Assembly: GCF_000455365.1 (NCBI RefSeq)
Contig: NZ_HG315685.1
Span: 25,006 to 89,005, forward strand
Length of the DNA: 64,000 nt
Direction: 5' to 3'
From: Halopiger djelfimassiliensis
GTDB taxonomy: Archaea > Halobacteriota > Halobacteria > Halobacteriales > Natrialbaceae
Shown piece by piece: positions 8,013 through 17,559 of this stretch; the stretch's first letter is position 1; each line of letters opens with the position of its first letter. The translations under genes and the position numbers were made by a program. The notes under the pieces were generated by a model, which was not told the origin of the DNA, did no database searches, and worked only from the letters and a program-made list of their open reading frames with translations.

Positions 8013-9554
8013 TCACGCCGGCCGCCCCATCGTATACAGAAACATCGGGGTCTGGCCGCCGGCCCGCGGCGAGAAGAACTCCGTGACGACGTCGTCGTAA
8101 AAGGTCAGCCCGGTCCCGCCGAGGTCGCGGTGGGCGTAGGTCCCGAGATAGCACCGCCCCGCGGTCATCGCTGCCTCGAGTTGTGCCACGCGATACCCCC
8201 GGTCGCCGAGGGCGTCGACGAGTTCCTCGAGATCGGTCATGCAATAGAGGCAGACGGCGGCGTCGCCACCGAGGCGCTGATCCAGCGCGAGGTGGCTCGC
8301 CTCCCGGCGGTACTCGCCGGCCCGAAGGCGCTCGAGGTCTCCCGCCGCGGGATGGTAGTGGTACGCCCCCGGTTCGAGCCCTTCGACGCCGTTGACGAGC
8401 AGATAGGCGTCGACGAACGACAGCGGCGGGTCGTCCTCGCCGCGAACGTCCATCGGGACGCCGCGGACGGCCCGGTCGAGCACGGTCGACAGTTGTCGAC
8501 CGCTGATCGGCTCGCGCTCGTACTCGCGACAGGAGCCGCGACGACGGATCGTCCGGTGGAGCGGCCGGCTCGAGGCCGTCTCGGAATCGACCGGCTCGAG
8601 GGGAACCCGTTCCCCGTCGCCGGGGTCACGGGTGCCGATCGGTCCCTCCGGTCGGTCGGCGCGCCACGAGTCGGCGGCGGCCCCGTCCGCGAGCGCTCCG
8701 GCGTTCCAGGCCTCGTAGATCGGCGGGAACTCCCTCTCGGTCGGCGAGAGCGGCTTCGTATCGGGATCGATCGGTTCGACGGTCGGCGCGTCCGGCGCGG
8801 GGTCGCCGTCGCCGACCGGGACGATCTCGAGCGGGGCCTCGCGTTCGGGATCGATGCCGAGGAGTTCGGCGATCGGCTGGTCGGCAAACCCGGTGACGAC
8901 CGCGGCGCGGTACTCCAGTGTGTGAGCCACCGCGAGCAGGTTCGTGAGCGTCGTTCCGGAGTCCCAGAACGCGTGACGGAACGTTCGTTCCCCGTACTTC
9001 CAGGCGTTTCGCCACCACGTCGAGGTCGTGACGATCGACAGCGGCGCGGTCGCGACCCCCTCGTCCCGGCTGGCCGCCGCGAGCACGCCGCGGTAGTCCC
9101 CCTTACGGATCACGTCGAGCGACAGCGTCCGCGGATCGAAGTGGTAGACGCCGGCCGCGAGGTCGCCGGCTCCGTCCCGGCTTCCGAGATCCCCGCAGAC
9201 GACGTAGAGGTCGACGTGATAGAGCGCGCCGGTGGTCGCCGCGGCGCGAAACAGGTGGGTCCGCCCACGTCGTTCGATCGCCGTCGTGATCCCCGCTGCG
9301 TAGTAACACAGGGTCGTCACGATCTCTCGGTCCGGCCGCCCCCGATCCCGTCCGTCGGGCGTCGATTCGGCGATCGCCGCAAGGGCCGGCTGCTGTGGCG
9401 GGCGAATCCGGTCCATCAGCGGGATCGCGGGCAGGTCCGTGTACTCCTTGTACGGCCGCGGTTTGTTGTCGAAATCCAGCCCGTGACTGCCCTCCCGGAC
9501 GCGTTTGGGCGAGTGTTTCGTCCGCTCGTGGTACTCGAAGGCCCCGATCGGCAT
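8013..9554 (-). CDS. Tandem-nitroreductase (SagB/ThcOx-like) FMN oxidoreductase
   Basis: A 513-residue protein made of two nitroreductase-fold halves. The first half opens with EYHERTKHSPKRVR and has the paired AAATTGALYHVDLYVVC and FWDSGTTLTNLLAVAHTLEY segments. The second half repeats them as HRTIRRRGSCREYEREPISG, DAYLLVNGVEGLEPGAYHYH and LEAAMTAGRCYLGTYAHRD. SagB/ThcOx enzymes use FMN to oxidise azolines in peptide natural products, but no cyclodehydratase (YcaO/SagD), precursor peptide or exporter is nearby. A stand-alone haloarchaeal oxidoreductase is therefore more likely, substrate unknown. ATG 9554 (MPIGAFEYHERTKH) was chosen on homology. Divergent from the MutS-like gene, 79 bp apart. 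Confidence 0.8.
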   Translation of the reverse strand: MPIGAFEYHERTKHSPKRVREGSHGLDFDNKPRPYKEYTDLPAIPLMDRIRPPQQPALAAIAESTPDGRDRGRPDREIVTTLCYYAAGITTAIERRGRTHLFRAAATTGALYHVDLYVVCGDLGSRDGAGDLAAGVYHFDPRTLSLDVIRKGDYRGVLAAASRDEGVATAPLSIVTTSTWWRNAWKYGERTFRHAFWDSGTTLTNLLAVAHTLEYRAAVVTGFADQPIAELLGIDPEREAPLEIVPVGDGDPAPDAPTVEPIDPDTKPLSPTEREFPPIYEAWNAGALADGAAADSWRADRPEGPIGTRDPGDGERVPLEPVDSETASSRPLHRTIRRRGSCREYEREPISGRQLSTVLDRAVRGVPMDVRGEDDPPLSFVDAYLLVNGVEGLEPGAYHYHPAAGDLERLRAGEYRREASHLALDQRLGGDAAVCLYCMTDLEELVDALGDRGYRVAQLEAAMTAGRCYLGTYAHRDLGGTGLTFYDDVVTEFFSPRAGGQTPMFLYTMGRPA

Positions 9555-9633
9555 GCCCAGTGGTACCACACCATTCCCGAAAAACCCGGGCGGGAACTTT
9601 TTCTCGCTCCGGTTTGATACGCCGGTCGAGAAC

Positions 9634-11676
9634 ATGGACCTCGAGTCGATCCCCGGCGTCGGCGAGAAGACGGCCCGGGCGCTGTCGGAACTCGACGATC
9701 CCGAGCGCGCGCTGCGGTCGGGCGACGTCGCGGCGATCGCGACGGCCCCCGGCATCTCTCAGGGGCGGGCCGCTCGGATCGCCCGCGGGGCGATCCGAAC
9801 GAAACACGACGATCCCGGCGGGTTCCTCGCGACCGACCGCGCCCGCGAGGTCTACCGCGAGGTACTCGGATTGCTCAAGGCCCGGACGGTCACCGACTAC
9901 GCCGCCCAGCGGCTCGAGACGCTCTATCCGAGCCCCTGCCGGTCGCGCATCGAGGAGGTCCGCGAGTTCGCAGCGACGGCCCTCGAGCGCGATCCGGATC
10001 CGGACGTCCTCGCTGCCCTCGAGGGCGTCGCCCCCCTCGAGAACCCCGGCGACGTCCGGGTCCGCGAGCGGTGTCTCGCGACGACCGACGCCGAACGATA
10101 CAGCGAGGCCCGTGGGACGATCCCCGAACTCTCCGTCGAAGTCGTCGAGGACGCGCAGGGACTCGCGGAACTCGCGCGGGGCTACTCGACGGTGATCGCG
10201 CTCGACGAGTCCTTCGCCGGCGTGACGATCGACGGTGACGTCCAGGTCAGGCCGGACGCCCTCGAGAACCCCGCCGAGATCGTCCCCGAGCGCCCGCTGT
10301 CGTTTTTCGCGCGCAACCGCGACCGACTGCAGGCGGCTATCGCCGTCCACCGGGCCGCTGGACTCGAGGCCGATTGCGACCTCGAAGCCCTCGAGGACGG
10401 GCTCGACCGACTCGACGACGATGGGACCGTCGCGGGCGACGACGAACTCGACCGGCTGACGACGGCGGTCGACGATCTCGACGCGGCGGTGAGCGCGGCC
10501 GAAAGCGTCGCGAACGACCAGTTGCGGGAGGCGATCCGCGAGGAGGACGTGACGATCGAGGGGTCCGATCTCCTCTCGCTCGTCGAGCGAGGTGCCGGCG
10601 TCGACTCGCTGCTCTCCCGGGAGTTGGCCGACGAGTACGCCGCAGCCGTCTCGGCCGCCCGCGAGCACCTGATCGACGCGCTCGATCTCGAGACCGGCGA
10701 GGCGGAGATCGCGCGTCGCGTCTTCGGCGACGAGCCGACGTTCCCGGTCGAACGGGACGAAGACGCCGTCAGCCGGCTTCGCGAGGAGCTGACCGCCGCC
10801 AAAGAACGGCGGGCGGGGCGGCTCAAGCGCGACCTCGCGGCCGATCTGGCCGACCAGCGCGAGGGTGCTCGGGGCCTCGTTCGGACAGCCCTCGAGCTGG
10901 ACGTCGAACTCGCGGTCGCCCGGTTCGCCGCCGATTTCGAGTGCATGATGCCGGAGTTCGTCTGGGATATCGCGGCGGACGAGACCGGCTTCGCCATCGA
11001 GGGTGGCCGCTCACCCCTGCTCGACGAGCCGCTCGAGGCGATCGACCCCGTCGACTACGAAGTGTCCGGGGTCGCACTGCTGTCGGGCGTCAACAGCGGC
11101 GGGAAGACCTCGACGCTGGATCTGGTCGCGAGCGTCGTCGTGCTGGCGCATATGGGGCTTCCCGTTCCCGCCGAGGGGGCCAAACTACGGCGGTTCGACG
11201 ACCTCCACTACCACGCCAAAACCCAAGGCACGCTCGACGCCGGCGCGTTCGAGTCGACCGTCAGGGAGTTCGCCGACCTCGCACAGGGCGGCGAGGGGTC
11301 GCTCGTCCTGGTCGACGAACTCGAGAGCATCACCGAACCCGGGGCGTCGGCGAAGATCATCGCCGGCATTCTCGAGGCGCTTGCGGAAAACGGGGCGACC
11401 GCCGTGTTCGTCTCCCACCTTGCCGACGAGATCCGCGAGATGGCCGACTTCGACGTCACCGTCGACGGGATCGAGGCGGTGGGACTGGTCGACGGGGAAC
11501 TCGAGGTGAACCGCTCGCCGGTCAAAGACCACCTCGCCCGGTCGACGCCGGAGCTGATCGTCGAGAAACTGGCGACGGAATCGCGGGGCGTGGCCACGAA
11601 CGGCGGGACCGAATCGACTGCCGACGGCGAGGCCGAACCCGTCTTCTACGATCGGTTGCTCGAGAAATTCGAGTAG
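9634..11676 (+). CDS. MutS-like ATPase with N-terminal helix-hairpin-helix
   Basis: A 680-residue protein. Residues 1-50 hold a helix-hairpin-helix DNA-binding motif ([15 protein letters not shown], then IATAPGISQGRAARIA). The middle is a long helical lever-like part. The C-terminal MutS-type ABC ATPase has Walker A GVNSGGKTS (near residue 490), LVLVDELESITEP as Walker B, and the TAVFVSHLADEI segment. There is no MutS mismatch-recognition domain and no C-terminal Smr domain, so it belongs with archaeal MutS5-type proteins, not mismatch-repair MutS. ATG 9634 directly begins the HhH motif. The role in DNA repair or recombination is inferred. Confidence 0.85.
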   Translation: MDLESIPGVGEKTARALSELDDPERALRSGDVAAIATAPGISQGRAARIARGAIRTKHDDPGGFLATDRAREVYREVLGLLKARTVTDYAAQRLETLYPSPCRSRIEEVREFAATALERDPDPDVLAALEGVAPLENPGDVRVRERCLATTDAERYSEARGTIPELSVEVVEDAQGLAELARGYSTVIALDESFAGVTIDGDVQVRPDALENPAEIVPERPLSFFARNRDRLQAAIAVHRAAGLEADCDLEALEDGLDRLDDDGTVAGDDELDRLTTAVDDLDAAVSAAESVANDQLREAIREEDVTIEGSDLLSLVERGAGVDSLLSRELADEYAAAVSAAREHLIDALDLETGEAEIARRVFGDEPTFPVERDEDAVSRLREELTAAKERRAGRLKRDLAADLADQREGARGLVRTALELDVELAVARFAADFECMMPEFVWDIAADETGFAIEGGRSPLLDEPLEAIDPVDYEVSGVALLSGVNSGGKTSTLDLVASVVVLAHMGLPVPAEGAKLRRFDDLHYHAKTQGTLDAGAFESTVREFADLAQGGEGSLVLVDELESITEPGASAKIIAGILEALAENGATAVFVSHLADEIREMADFDVTVDGIEAVGLVDGELEVNRSPVKDHLARSTPELIVEKLATESRGVATNGGTESTADGEAEPVFYDRLLEKFE

Positions 11677-11816
11677 CCGGATGGCCGTTCTCGATCAGTA
11701 GCCGACCGCGGCCGCTCGAAGGCCGCTACGACGCCGTTCGGTCGTCGGAACCGACGGAACAGTCGCAGGACTGTGCAAGTATAACGCATACCACGGTACC
11801 GTTCCTTTTCCACGGT

Positions 11817-11984
11817 ATGCCATACCAATTCGAGTGTTCCCAGGGGAACTGCCAGTTTCGGATCCGCTCGAGCAGCGAGGTCGAGGTGAAACGGCTCGTG
11901 CGAGCACACGTTCGCATGACTCACGGAACTCGGATCGCACAGGCGGATATCGATCGCGGAATCGAGCGTATCGAACTGGCCTGA
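11817..11984 (+). CDS. DUF1059 small protein
   Basis: A 55-residue protein, MPYQFECSQGNCQFRIRSSS and then VKRLVRAHVRMTHGTRIA. The two Cys and two His residues (C..C...H...H) suggest a small zinc-binding module, and the pattern matches DUF1059. It stands alone between the MutS-like and Orc genes. An AT-rich stretch (AAGTATAACGCATACC) about 40 bp upstream is a candidate promoter. Confidence 0.7.
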   Translation: MPYQFECSQGNCQFRIRSSSEVEVKRLVRAHVRMTHGTRIAQADIDRGIERIELA

Positions 11985-12033
11985 CGCCGTCCGCTACGAA
12001 CAACTAAGTAGCTCCGACAGCGTGGTGAAAGTG

Positions 12034-13164
12034 ATGGCAGACGACCCCGACGAGGGGATGTTGTCGTGGGACGAATCCGTGTTCAGGGACGAGCACGTCT
12101 TCGAAATCGACTACGTCCCCGAGACGTTCAAGCATCGCGAGGGCCAGATGGAGAGCCTGACGTACGCGCTGCGCCCGGCGGTGCGGGGGTCGCGCCCGCT
12201 GAACGTGATGGTCCGTGGGCCGCCCGGAACCGGCAAGACGACCGCGATCCAGAAGCTGTACGACGAGGTCGGTGCCCAGACCAGCGACGTCCGTACCATT
12301 CGCGTCAACTGTCAGGTCAACGCGACGCGGTACTCGGTGTTCTCGCGGCTGTTCGAGGGGACCTTCGACTACGAGCCGCCGTCGTCGGGAATCTCGTTCA
12401 AGAAGCTGTTCGGGCAGATCGCCGAGAAACTCGTCGAGGAGGACCGCGTCCTCGTCGTCGCGCTCGACGACGTCAACTACCTCTTTTACGAAAACGAGGC
12501 CAGCGACACGCTGTACTCGCTGTTGCGTGCCCACGAGGAGTACCCCGGCGCGAAGATCGGCGTGATCGTCGTTTCTTCGGACCCCGCACTCGACGTTATC
12601 GATGCGCTCGACTCCCGCGTTCAGAGCGTCTTTCGCCCCGAGGACGTTTACTTCCCGGTTTACGACCAGCCCGAAATCGTCGACATCCTCTCCGAGCGCG
12701 TCACGCGCGGCTTCCACGACGGCGTCATCTCCCGGGACACCCTCGAGTACGTCGCCGAACTCACGGCCGAAAGCGGCGACCTCCGGGTCGGGATCGACCT
12801 CCTGCGCCGGGCCGGGCTCACCGCCGAGATGCGGGCCAGCCGAACCGTCGAGCGCGAGGACGTCGAACAGGCCTACGAGAAGTCGAAGTACGTCAACCTC
12901 TCGCGCTCGCTGTCGGGGCTGACCGACACCGAACGAACGCTGCTCGAGGTGATCGCCCACCACGACGGCGATCAGGCCGGCGAGGTGTACGAGGTCTTTC
13001 ACGACCGGACCGATTTGGGCTATACGCGCTACTCCGAGATCGTCAACAAACTCGATCAGCTCGGACTGATCGACGCCGAGTACACCGACGTCGAGGGGCG
13101 GGGACGTTCTCGATCGCTGTCGCTGTCCTACGAGAAAGACGCCGTGTTGGAACGGCTCGAGTAG
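12034..13164 (+). CDS. Orc1/Cdc6-family AAA+ replication protein
   Basis: A 376-residue protein. The FKHREGQ motif before the ATPase is typical of archaeal Orc1/Cdc6. Walker A is GPPGTGKTT (near residue 65), Walker B is VVALDDVNYL, and a sensor-like VVSSDP follows. The C-terminus from about residue 290 is a winged helix (RTLLEVIAHHDG...EIVNKLDQLGLID). Haloarchaea carry many orc paralogues, only some tied to active origins. No origin-recognition-box array is visible in the 50 bp before or 100 bp after it, so this copy is not obviously an origin gene. ATG 12022 is an alternative start four codons upstream. Confidence 0.9.
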   Translation: MADDPDEGMLSWDESVFRDEHVFEIDYVPETFKHREGQMESLTYALRPAVRGSRPLNVMVRGPPGTGKTTAIQKLYDEVGAQTSDVRTIRVNCQVNATRYSVFSRLFEGTFDYEPPSSGISFKKLFGQIAEKLVEEDRVLVVALDDVNYLFYENEASDTLYSLLRAHEEYPGAKIGVIVVSSDPALDVIDALDSRVQSVFRPEDVYFPVYDQPEIVDILSERVTRGFHDGVISRDTLEYVAELTAESGDLRVGIDLLRRAGLTAEMRASRTVEREDVEQAYEKSKYVNLSRSLSGLTDTERTLLEVIAHHDGDQAGEVYEVFHDRTDLGYTRYSEIVNKLDQLGLIDAEYTDVEGRGRSRSLSLSYEKDAVLERLE

Positions 13165-13268
13165 CTTCCGTTCGCTGTCCGGCTCTCGAGTCCGGCTCCG
13201 AACTCGCGGGTCCCTTGAATGGGCCGGCACCGGATACAAATGAAGTTTCGCCCCTACCCAGAGGGACG

Positions 13269-14045
13269 ATGTATGCGTTCGTCTCTCTGCTCATCATTAT
13301 CTCGCTGTCGATGCTTGTCGTTCGCGTCGGGACCGTCGCGCTCACGATGACCGGGCTGTCGAAGGAGGTCGCGTCGTTTCAGTCGCTGTCGGCCTTCTCC
13401 GGGGCCGGATTCACGACCGACGAGGCCGAGGAGGCGACGGCGTACCCCAGTCGCCGCCGCACCGTCAAGACGCTCATGCGGCTTGGCAACGTCGGCCTCG
13501 TGACGACGATCGCCTCGCTTGTCGTCTCCTTCGCCGATCCCGTAACGCGCCTCGAGCGGCTGGTGGTCCTCGTCGCCGTCTGTCTCGTTCTGATCGCACT
13601 CGCACGCAGCAAGCGGTTCAACGAGCTGCTCACGCCCGTCATCAAGTGGGGACTGGCCCGGTCCGCCCGCCTCGAGCCGCGCGATTACACCGGACTCCTG
13701 AACCTCGATCGGGACTACCGCGTGGCCGACGTCGCGGTCGATGAGGGCGATTGGCTGGCCGGCGAGCGCCTCGACGACCTCGAATTGCGCTCGACGGAGG
13801 GGGTGACGATCCTCGGGATCGAACGCGGGAACGGGACCTACATCGGCGCGCCGGCGGGCAAGCACACGATACACCCCGGCGATCGGATCATCGCGTACGG
13901 GCAGGAGGAACGGCTGAAGGAACTGGCCGACCGTGGCGAAAACGACGCCGCGGCACACGAAGCCGCAAAGCGGGACCACGATCGACTGCTCGATCACGAA
14001 CGTAACATCGATCCACGGCGGCTATCGCCGTCGATTCCGGAGTGA
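13269..14045 (+). CDS. Membrane protein with C-terminal TrkA-C domain
   Basis: A 258-residue protein. There are three hydrophobic segments: FVSLLIIISLSMLVVRVGTV (residues 4-23), LVTTIASLVVSFA and RLVVLVAVCLVLIALA. A TrkA-C domain follows (GERLDDLELRSTEGVTILGI, HPGDRIIAYGQEE), and then a charged tail. The loop SAFSGAGFTTDEAE resembles the selectivity-filter region of Trk/Ktr-type cation transporters, but only part of such a transporter is present. It is likely a potassium-related regulator or truncated transporter unit. ATG 13269 was chosen because it starts the first membrane segment. Confidence 0.7.
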   Translation: MYAFVSLLIIISLSMLVVRVGTVALTMTGLSKEVASFQSLSAFSGAGFTTDEAEEATAYPSRRRTVKTLMRLGNVGLVTTIASLVVSFADPVTRLERLVVLVAVCLVLIALARSKRFNELLTPVIKWGLARSARLEPRDYTGLLNLDRDYRVADVAVDEGDWLAGERLDDLELRSTEGVTILGIERGNGTYIGAPAGKHTIHPGDRIIAYGQEERLKELADRGENDAAAHEAAKRDHDRLLDHERNIDPRRLSPSIPE

Positions 14046-14114
14046 TCGGGCGGGCGGCCGCGAGCAAGCAGTCGCCGGCCCAACTGCCACGGGCGGCTCC
14101 GTCCAACGACCGGT

Positions 14115-14513
14115 ATGGAACGCCACGACTTCTACCGATCCGTCGAACGCCAGGCGACCCTCGCGGACGAGGCCGACGCGCGGGACGCGACGCAGGCGGT
14201 ACTGTCCGCGCTGGGCGAACGGCTGGACGAGACGCGCCTCCAGCGCCTCGACGGCGACCTCCCCGACGGGATCGGGGACCACCTCACCGACGGTGCCTCG
14301 GGCCGGCGGTTCGACTACGACGAGTTCCTCGAGCGCGTCACGGGTCGAACCGATCGCGCCGACGTCGGCGATCCGGAGCGGCTCTCGCGGGCCGTCCTCG
14401 GAACGCTGCTCGAGCACGTCGACGAGGACGAACGCGAGGATCTCGGGCAGCGACTCGAGGAACTCGGATACGAGACGATCGTTCTCGAGTCCGGTCCGGG
14501 TGCTCGGAGCTAA
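14115..14513 (+). CDS. DUF2267 protein, copy 1
   Basis: A 132-residue soluble helical protein. The family pattern is clear: DFYRSVERQATLADEADARD at the start, TQAVLSALGERL in the first helices, LPDGIGDHLTDG in the middle and VLGTLLEHVDEDEREDL near the end. The function of DUF2267 is not established. It is followed after 53 bp by a paralogue in the same orientation. Confidence 0.75.
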   Translation: MERHDFYRSVERQATLADEADARDATQAVLSALGERLDETRLQRLDGDLPDGIGDHLTDGASGRRFDYDEFLERVTGRTDRADVGDPERLSRAVLGTLLEHVDEDEREDLGQRLEELGYETIVLESGPGARS

Positions 14514-14566
14514 CCCCGGCAGTTGCCGCCCGAAACGTGAGGGAGCGAGTCGGCGTGGCTACACGC

Positions 14567-14983
14567 ATGGATCGAGAGGCACTGCTCCAAACGGTGAGCG
14601 ACCGCACCGAGACCGATCGGGAGTCGGCGACCGACGCCACGCAGGCGGTACTCACGACGCTCGGCGAGCGGCTAAGCGAAGACGAGGCCGAAGACCTTGC
14701 AGCGCAACTGCCGGGCGACCTGAGTCGGGACCTCGTCGAGGGCGAATCGGGACAGCGCTTCCCCGAAGCGGAGTTCGTCTCCCGAATCGACCAGCGAATG
14801 GACACCGTCGACCTCGACGGCGAAAAAGCGGCGACGACCGTTCTCGGGACGGTCCTCGACGCGGTTGACGAGGGCGAACGCGCGGCCGTCGTCGCCCAGT
14901 TCAAGCACTACGGTTTCGAGGAGTTACTCGCGGAGACGAGCGCCGACGTCGACGTGCAGGACCGGTCGCCGCGCGAATACTAA
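14567..14983 (+). CDS. DUF2267 protein, copy 2
   Basis: A 138-residue paralogue of the preceding gene. It shares [32 protein letters not shown] and [14 protein letters not shown] at matching positions, and has a longer, divergent C-terminus. The pair arose by tandem duplication and may be co-transcribed. It converges on the small gene at 15006. Confidence 0.75.
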   Translation: MDREALLQTVSDRTETDRESATDATQAVLTTLGERLSEDEAEDLAAQLPGDLSRDLVEGESGQRFPEAEFVSRIDQRMDTVDLDGEKAATTVLGTVLDAVDEGERAAVVAQFKHYGFEELLAETSADVDVQDRSPREY

Positions 14984-15005
14984 AACACGTCGTCCGCTCC
15001 GGTTC

Positions 15006-15278
15006 TCAGGCTTGGTCGAGGCTCTCGCGGTAGGTTTCCGTCGTCTCGATCGCCGATTCGACCTTCGATTCGGTGTTGCCGTCCGCCCGCTCGCGAACCT
15101 GCCGGAGCGTGTTGAGCCGCTCGTCGAGGAGGGCGTGATCGGGCTCGGTGTCGCTCATCACGTAGTCGGCGAACGCGTCGGCGGTTTCGCGGATGTCGCC
15201 GCGGACGTCGTCGTCGTCGTCCGCCGTCTTCGCCGCTTGCTCGAGGTCGTCACGTGCCTGCTGGAGTTCCTGTGTCAT
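15006..15278 (-). CDS. Small helical acidic protein, hypothetical (90 aa)
   Basis: The predicted protein ([19 protein letters not shown], then [18 protein letters not shown]) is almost wholly helical and probably forms a coiled coil or helical bundle. No catalytic motif is seen. It lies between DUF2267 copy 2 and uvrB, divergent from uvrB with 168 bp between. Small haloarchaeal proteins of this type are common; role unknown. Confidence 0.65.
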   Translation of the reverse strand: MTQELQQARDDLEQAAKTADDDDDVRGDIRETADAFADYVMSDTEPDHALLDERLNTLRQVRERADGNTESKVESAIETTETYRESLDQA

Positions 15279-15446
15279 ACGCGACGACACCACGACGTGA
15301 CTCATAACGGTTGGGCGGACATTGGCCACGTATCGGTGGCCGGCCGACGCTCGATCGGTCACCGCCGGGCTCGACTCGATCCCGACGGTCTCGTCCCGCG
15401 TGCCGCATGCGAGCGGGTAAAGTGCCTCGAACCCCTGATCCCGATA

Positions 15447-17504
15447 ATGACCGACACGCGAGGGCCGCTGCAGCCGGACCGTCCCGACGTCGACCGCCCG
15501 TTCGAGGTCGACGCCCCGTTCGACCCCGCGGGCGACCAGCCCGAGGCGATCGACCAACTCGCCGACGGGTTCCGGTCGGGCATGGACAAACAGACCCTGC
15601 TCGGCGTGACGGGATCGGGCAAGACAAACACCGTCTCGTGGGTCATCGAGGAAATCCAGAAGCCGACGCTCGTCATCGCCCACAACAAGACGCTCGCGGC
15701 GCAACTGTACGAGGAATTCCGGAACCTCTTTCCGAACAACGCCGTCGAGTACTTCGTCTCCTACTACGACTACTATCAGCCCGAGGCTTACGTCGAACAG
15801 ACCGATACCTACATCGACAAGGACGCCTCGATCAACGACGAGATCGACCGACTGCGCCACTCCGCAACCCGATCGCTGCTGACGCGCGAGGACGTGATCG
15901 TCGTCGCTTCCGTCTCCGCGATCTACGGCCTCGGCGATCCGCGCAACTACGTCGATATGTCGCTGCGACTCGAGGTTGGCGAGGAGGTCGGCCGCGACGA
16001 ACTCCTGAAGCAGCTGGTGGACCTGAACTACGAGCGCAACGACGTCGACTTCACGCAGGGGACCTTCCGCGTTCGCGGTGACACCGTCGAGATCTACCCG
16101 ATGTACGGCCGGTACGCCGTCCGCGTCGAACTGTGGGGCGACGAGATCGATCGCATGGTCAAAGTCGACCCGCTCGAGGGCGAGACCAAAGGCGACCAGC
16201 AAGCCGTGCTCGTCCACCCTGCCGAGCACTACTCGATCCCGGAGACGAAACTCGAGCGGGCGATGGCGGAGATCCGGGAGGACCTCGATAAGCGCATCTC
16301 GTACTTCGAGCGCACGGGAGACATGGTCGCCGCACAACGGATCGAGGAGCGGACGACGTTCGACCTCGAGATGATGCAGGAGACCGGCTACTGTTCGGGG
16401 ATCGAGAACTACTCGGTCTATCTCTCGGACCGCGATTCGGGCGATGCGCCCTACACCTTGCTGGATTACTTCCCCGACGACTTCCTGACCGTCGTCGACG
16501 AGTCCCACCAGACGCTTCCCCAGATCAGGGGCCAGTACGAGGGCGACAAATCCCGCAAGGATTCGCTGGTCGAGAACGGCTTCCGGCTGCCGACGAGCTA
16601 CGATAACCGGCCGCTGACGTTCGAGGAGTTCGAGGAGAAGACGAACCAGACGCTGTACGTCTCGGCGACGCCGGGCGACTACGAGTACGACCACAGCGAT
16701 CAGGTCGTCGAACAGATCGTACGGCCGACTCATCTGGTCGATCCGAAGGTCGAGGTCTCGCCCGCAAGCGGGCAGGTCGACGATCTCATGGACCGGATCG
16801 ACGAGCGCGTCGAACGCGACGAGCGGGTGCTCGTCACGACGCTTACCAAACGGATGGCCGAGGACCTCACCGAGTACCTCGAGGAGGCCGGCGTCGCGGT
16901 CGAGTACATGCACGACGAGACGGACACCCTCGAGCGCCACGAACTGGTCCGCGGGCTTCGGCTCGGCGAGTTCGACGTTCTCGTCGGCATCAACCTCCTT
17001 CGGGAGGGACTCGACATCCCCGAAGTATCGCTGGTGGCGATCCTCGACGCCGATCAGGAGGGGTTCCTGCGGTCGGAGACGACGCTCGTCCAGACGATGG
17101 GCCGGGCCGCCCGGAACGTCAACGGCGAGGTCGTCCTCTACGCCGACGACGTTTCGAACGCGATGGAATCGGCGATCGAAGAGACCCAGCGCCGCCGGGA
17201 GATCCAACGGGAGTACAACGAGCAACACGGCTACGAGCCGACGACGATCGAGAAGGAAGTGAGCGAGGCCAACCTCCCCGGCAGCAAGACCGAAACCTCC
17301 GGCGTCACCGGGAAAGACCTCGCTGACGACGACGAGGCCGCCCGCTACGTCGCCGATCTCGAGGAGCGAATGGAGGAAGCGGCCAGCAACCTCGAGTTCG
17401 AACTCGCGGCCGACATCCGGGACCGGATCCGTGAGGTCCGCGAGGAGTTCGATCTCGACGGCGGCGAGGACGAGGGGATCGCGCCGCCGACCGAGGAGTT
17501 CTGA
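15447..17504 (+). CDS. uvrB: Excinuclease ABC subunit B (UvrB)
   Basis: A 685-residue protein, a normal length for UvrB. Walker A is [14 protein letters not shown]. The beta-hairpin that wedges between DNA strands is intact ([20 protein letters not shown]). The helicase motifs run [36 protein letters not shown] and QTMGRAARN, and a UVR coiled coil ([19 protein letters not shown]) lies near the C-terminus. UvrB loads onto damaged DNA with UvrA and recruits UvrC for incision. UvrC is encoded at about 47.4 kb; UvrA is not in this window. The genes are of bacterial type, acquired by haloarchaea. Confidence 0.97.
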   Translation: MTDTRGPLQPDRPDVDRPFEVDAPFDPAGDQPEAIDQLADGFRSGMDKQTLLGVTGSGKTNTVSWVIEEIQKPTLVIAHNKTLAAQLYEEFRNLFPNNAVEYFVSYYDYYQPEAYVEQTDTYIDKDASINDEIDRLRHSATRSLLTREDVIVVASVSAIYGLGDPRNYVDMSLRLEVGEEVGRDELLKQLVDLNYERNDVDFTQGTFRVRGDTVEIYPMYGRYAVRVELWGDEIDRMVKVDPLEGETKGDQQAVLVHPAEHYSIPETKLERAMAEIREDLDKRISYFERTGDMVAAQRIEERTTFDLEMMQETGYCSGIENYSVYLSDRDSGDAPYTLLDYFPDDFLTVVDESHQTLPQIRGQYEGDKSRKDSLVENGFRLPTSYDNRPLTFEEFEEKTNQTLYVSATPGDYEYDHSDQVVEQIVRPTHLVDPKVEVSPASGQVDDLMDRIDERVERDERVLVTTLTKRMAEDLTEYLEEAGVAVEYMHDETDTLERHELVRGLRLGEFDVLVGINLLREGLDIPEVSLVAILDADQEGFLRSETTLVQTMGRAARNVNGEVVLYADDVSNAMESAIEETQRRREIQREYNEQHGYEPTTIEKEVSEANLPGSKTETSGVTGKDLADDDEAARYVADLEERMEEAASNLEFELAADIRDRIREVREEFDLDGGEDEGIAPPTEEF

Positions 17505-17559
17505 GCGTGGGGTCTGGTCCCTCCCGTACCCGGCCATCGTCAGCGGGATCGCATACAGC

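Noticed and set aside
8013-11676. An azoline peptide biosynthesis cluster around the SagB-like gene
   Set aside because: No YcaO/SagC-D, precursor peptide or export gene is present; neighbours are a small membrane protein and a MutS-like ATPase.
12066-13268. In-frame extension of the TrkA-C membrane protein back through the orc gene
   Set aside because: The translation is Arg-rich and overlaps orc in another frame; the membrane protein starts at 13269.
11985-13268. A replication origin beside the Orc1/Cdc6 gene
   Set aside because: No repeated origin-recognition boxes or long AT-rich unwinding region are seen in either flank.
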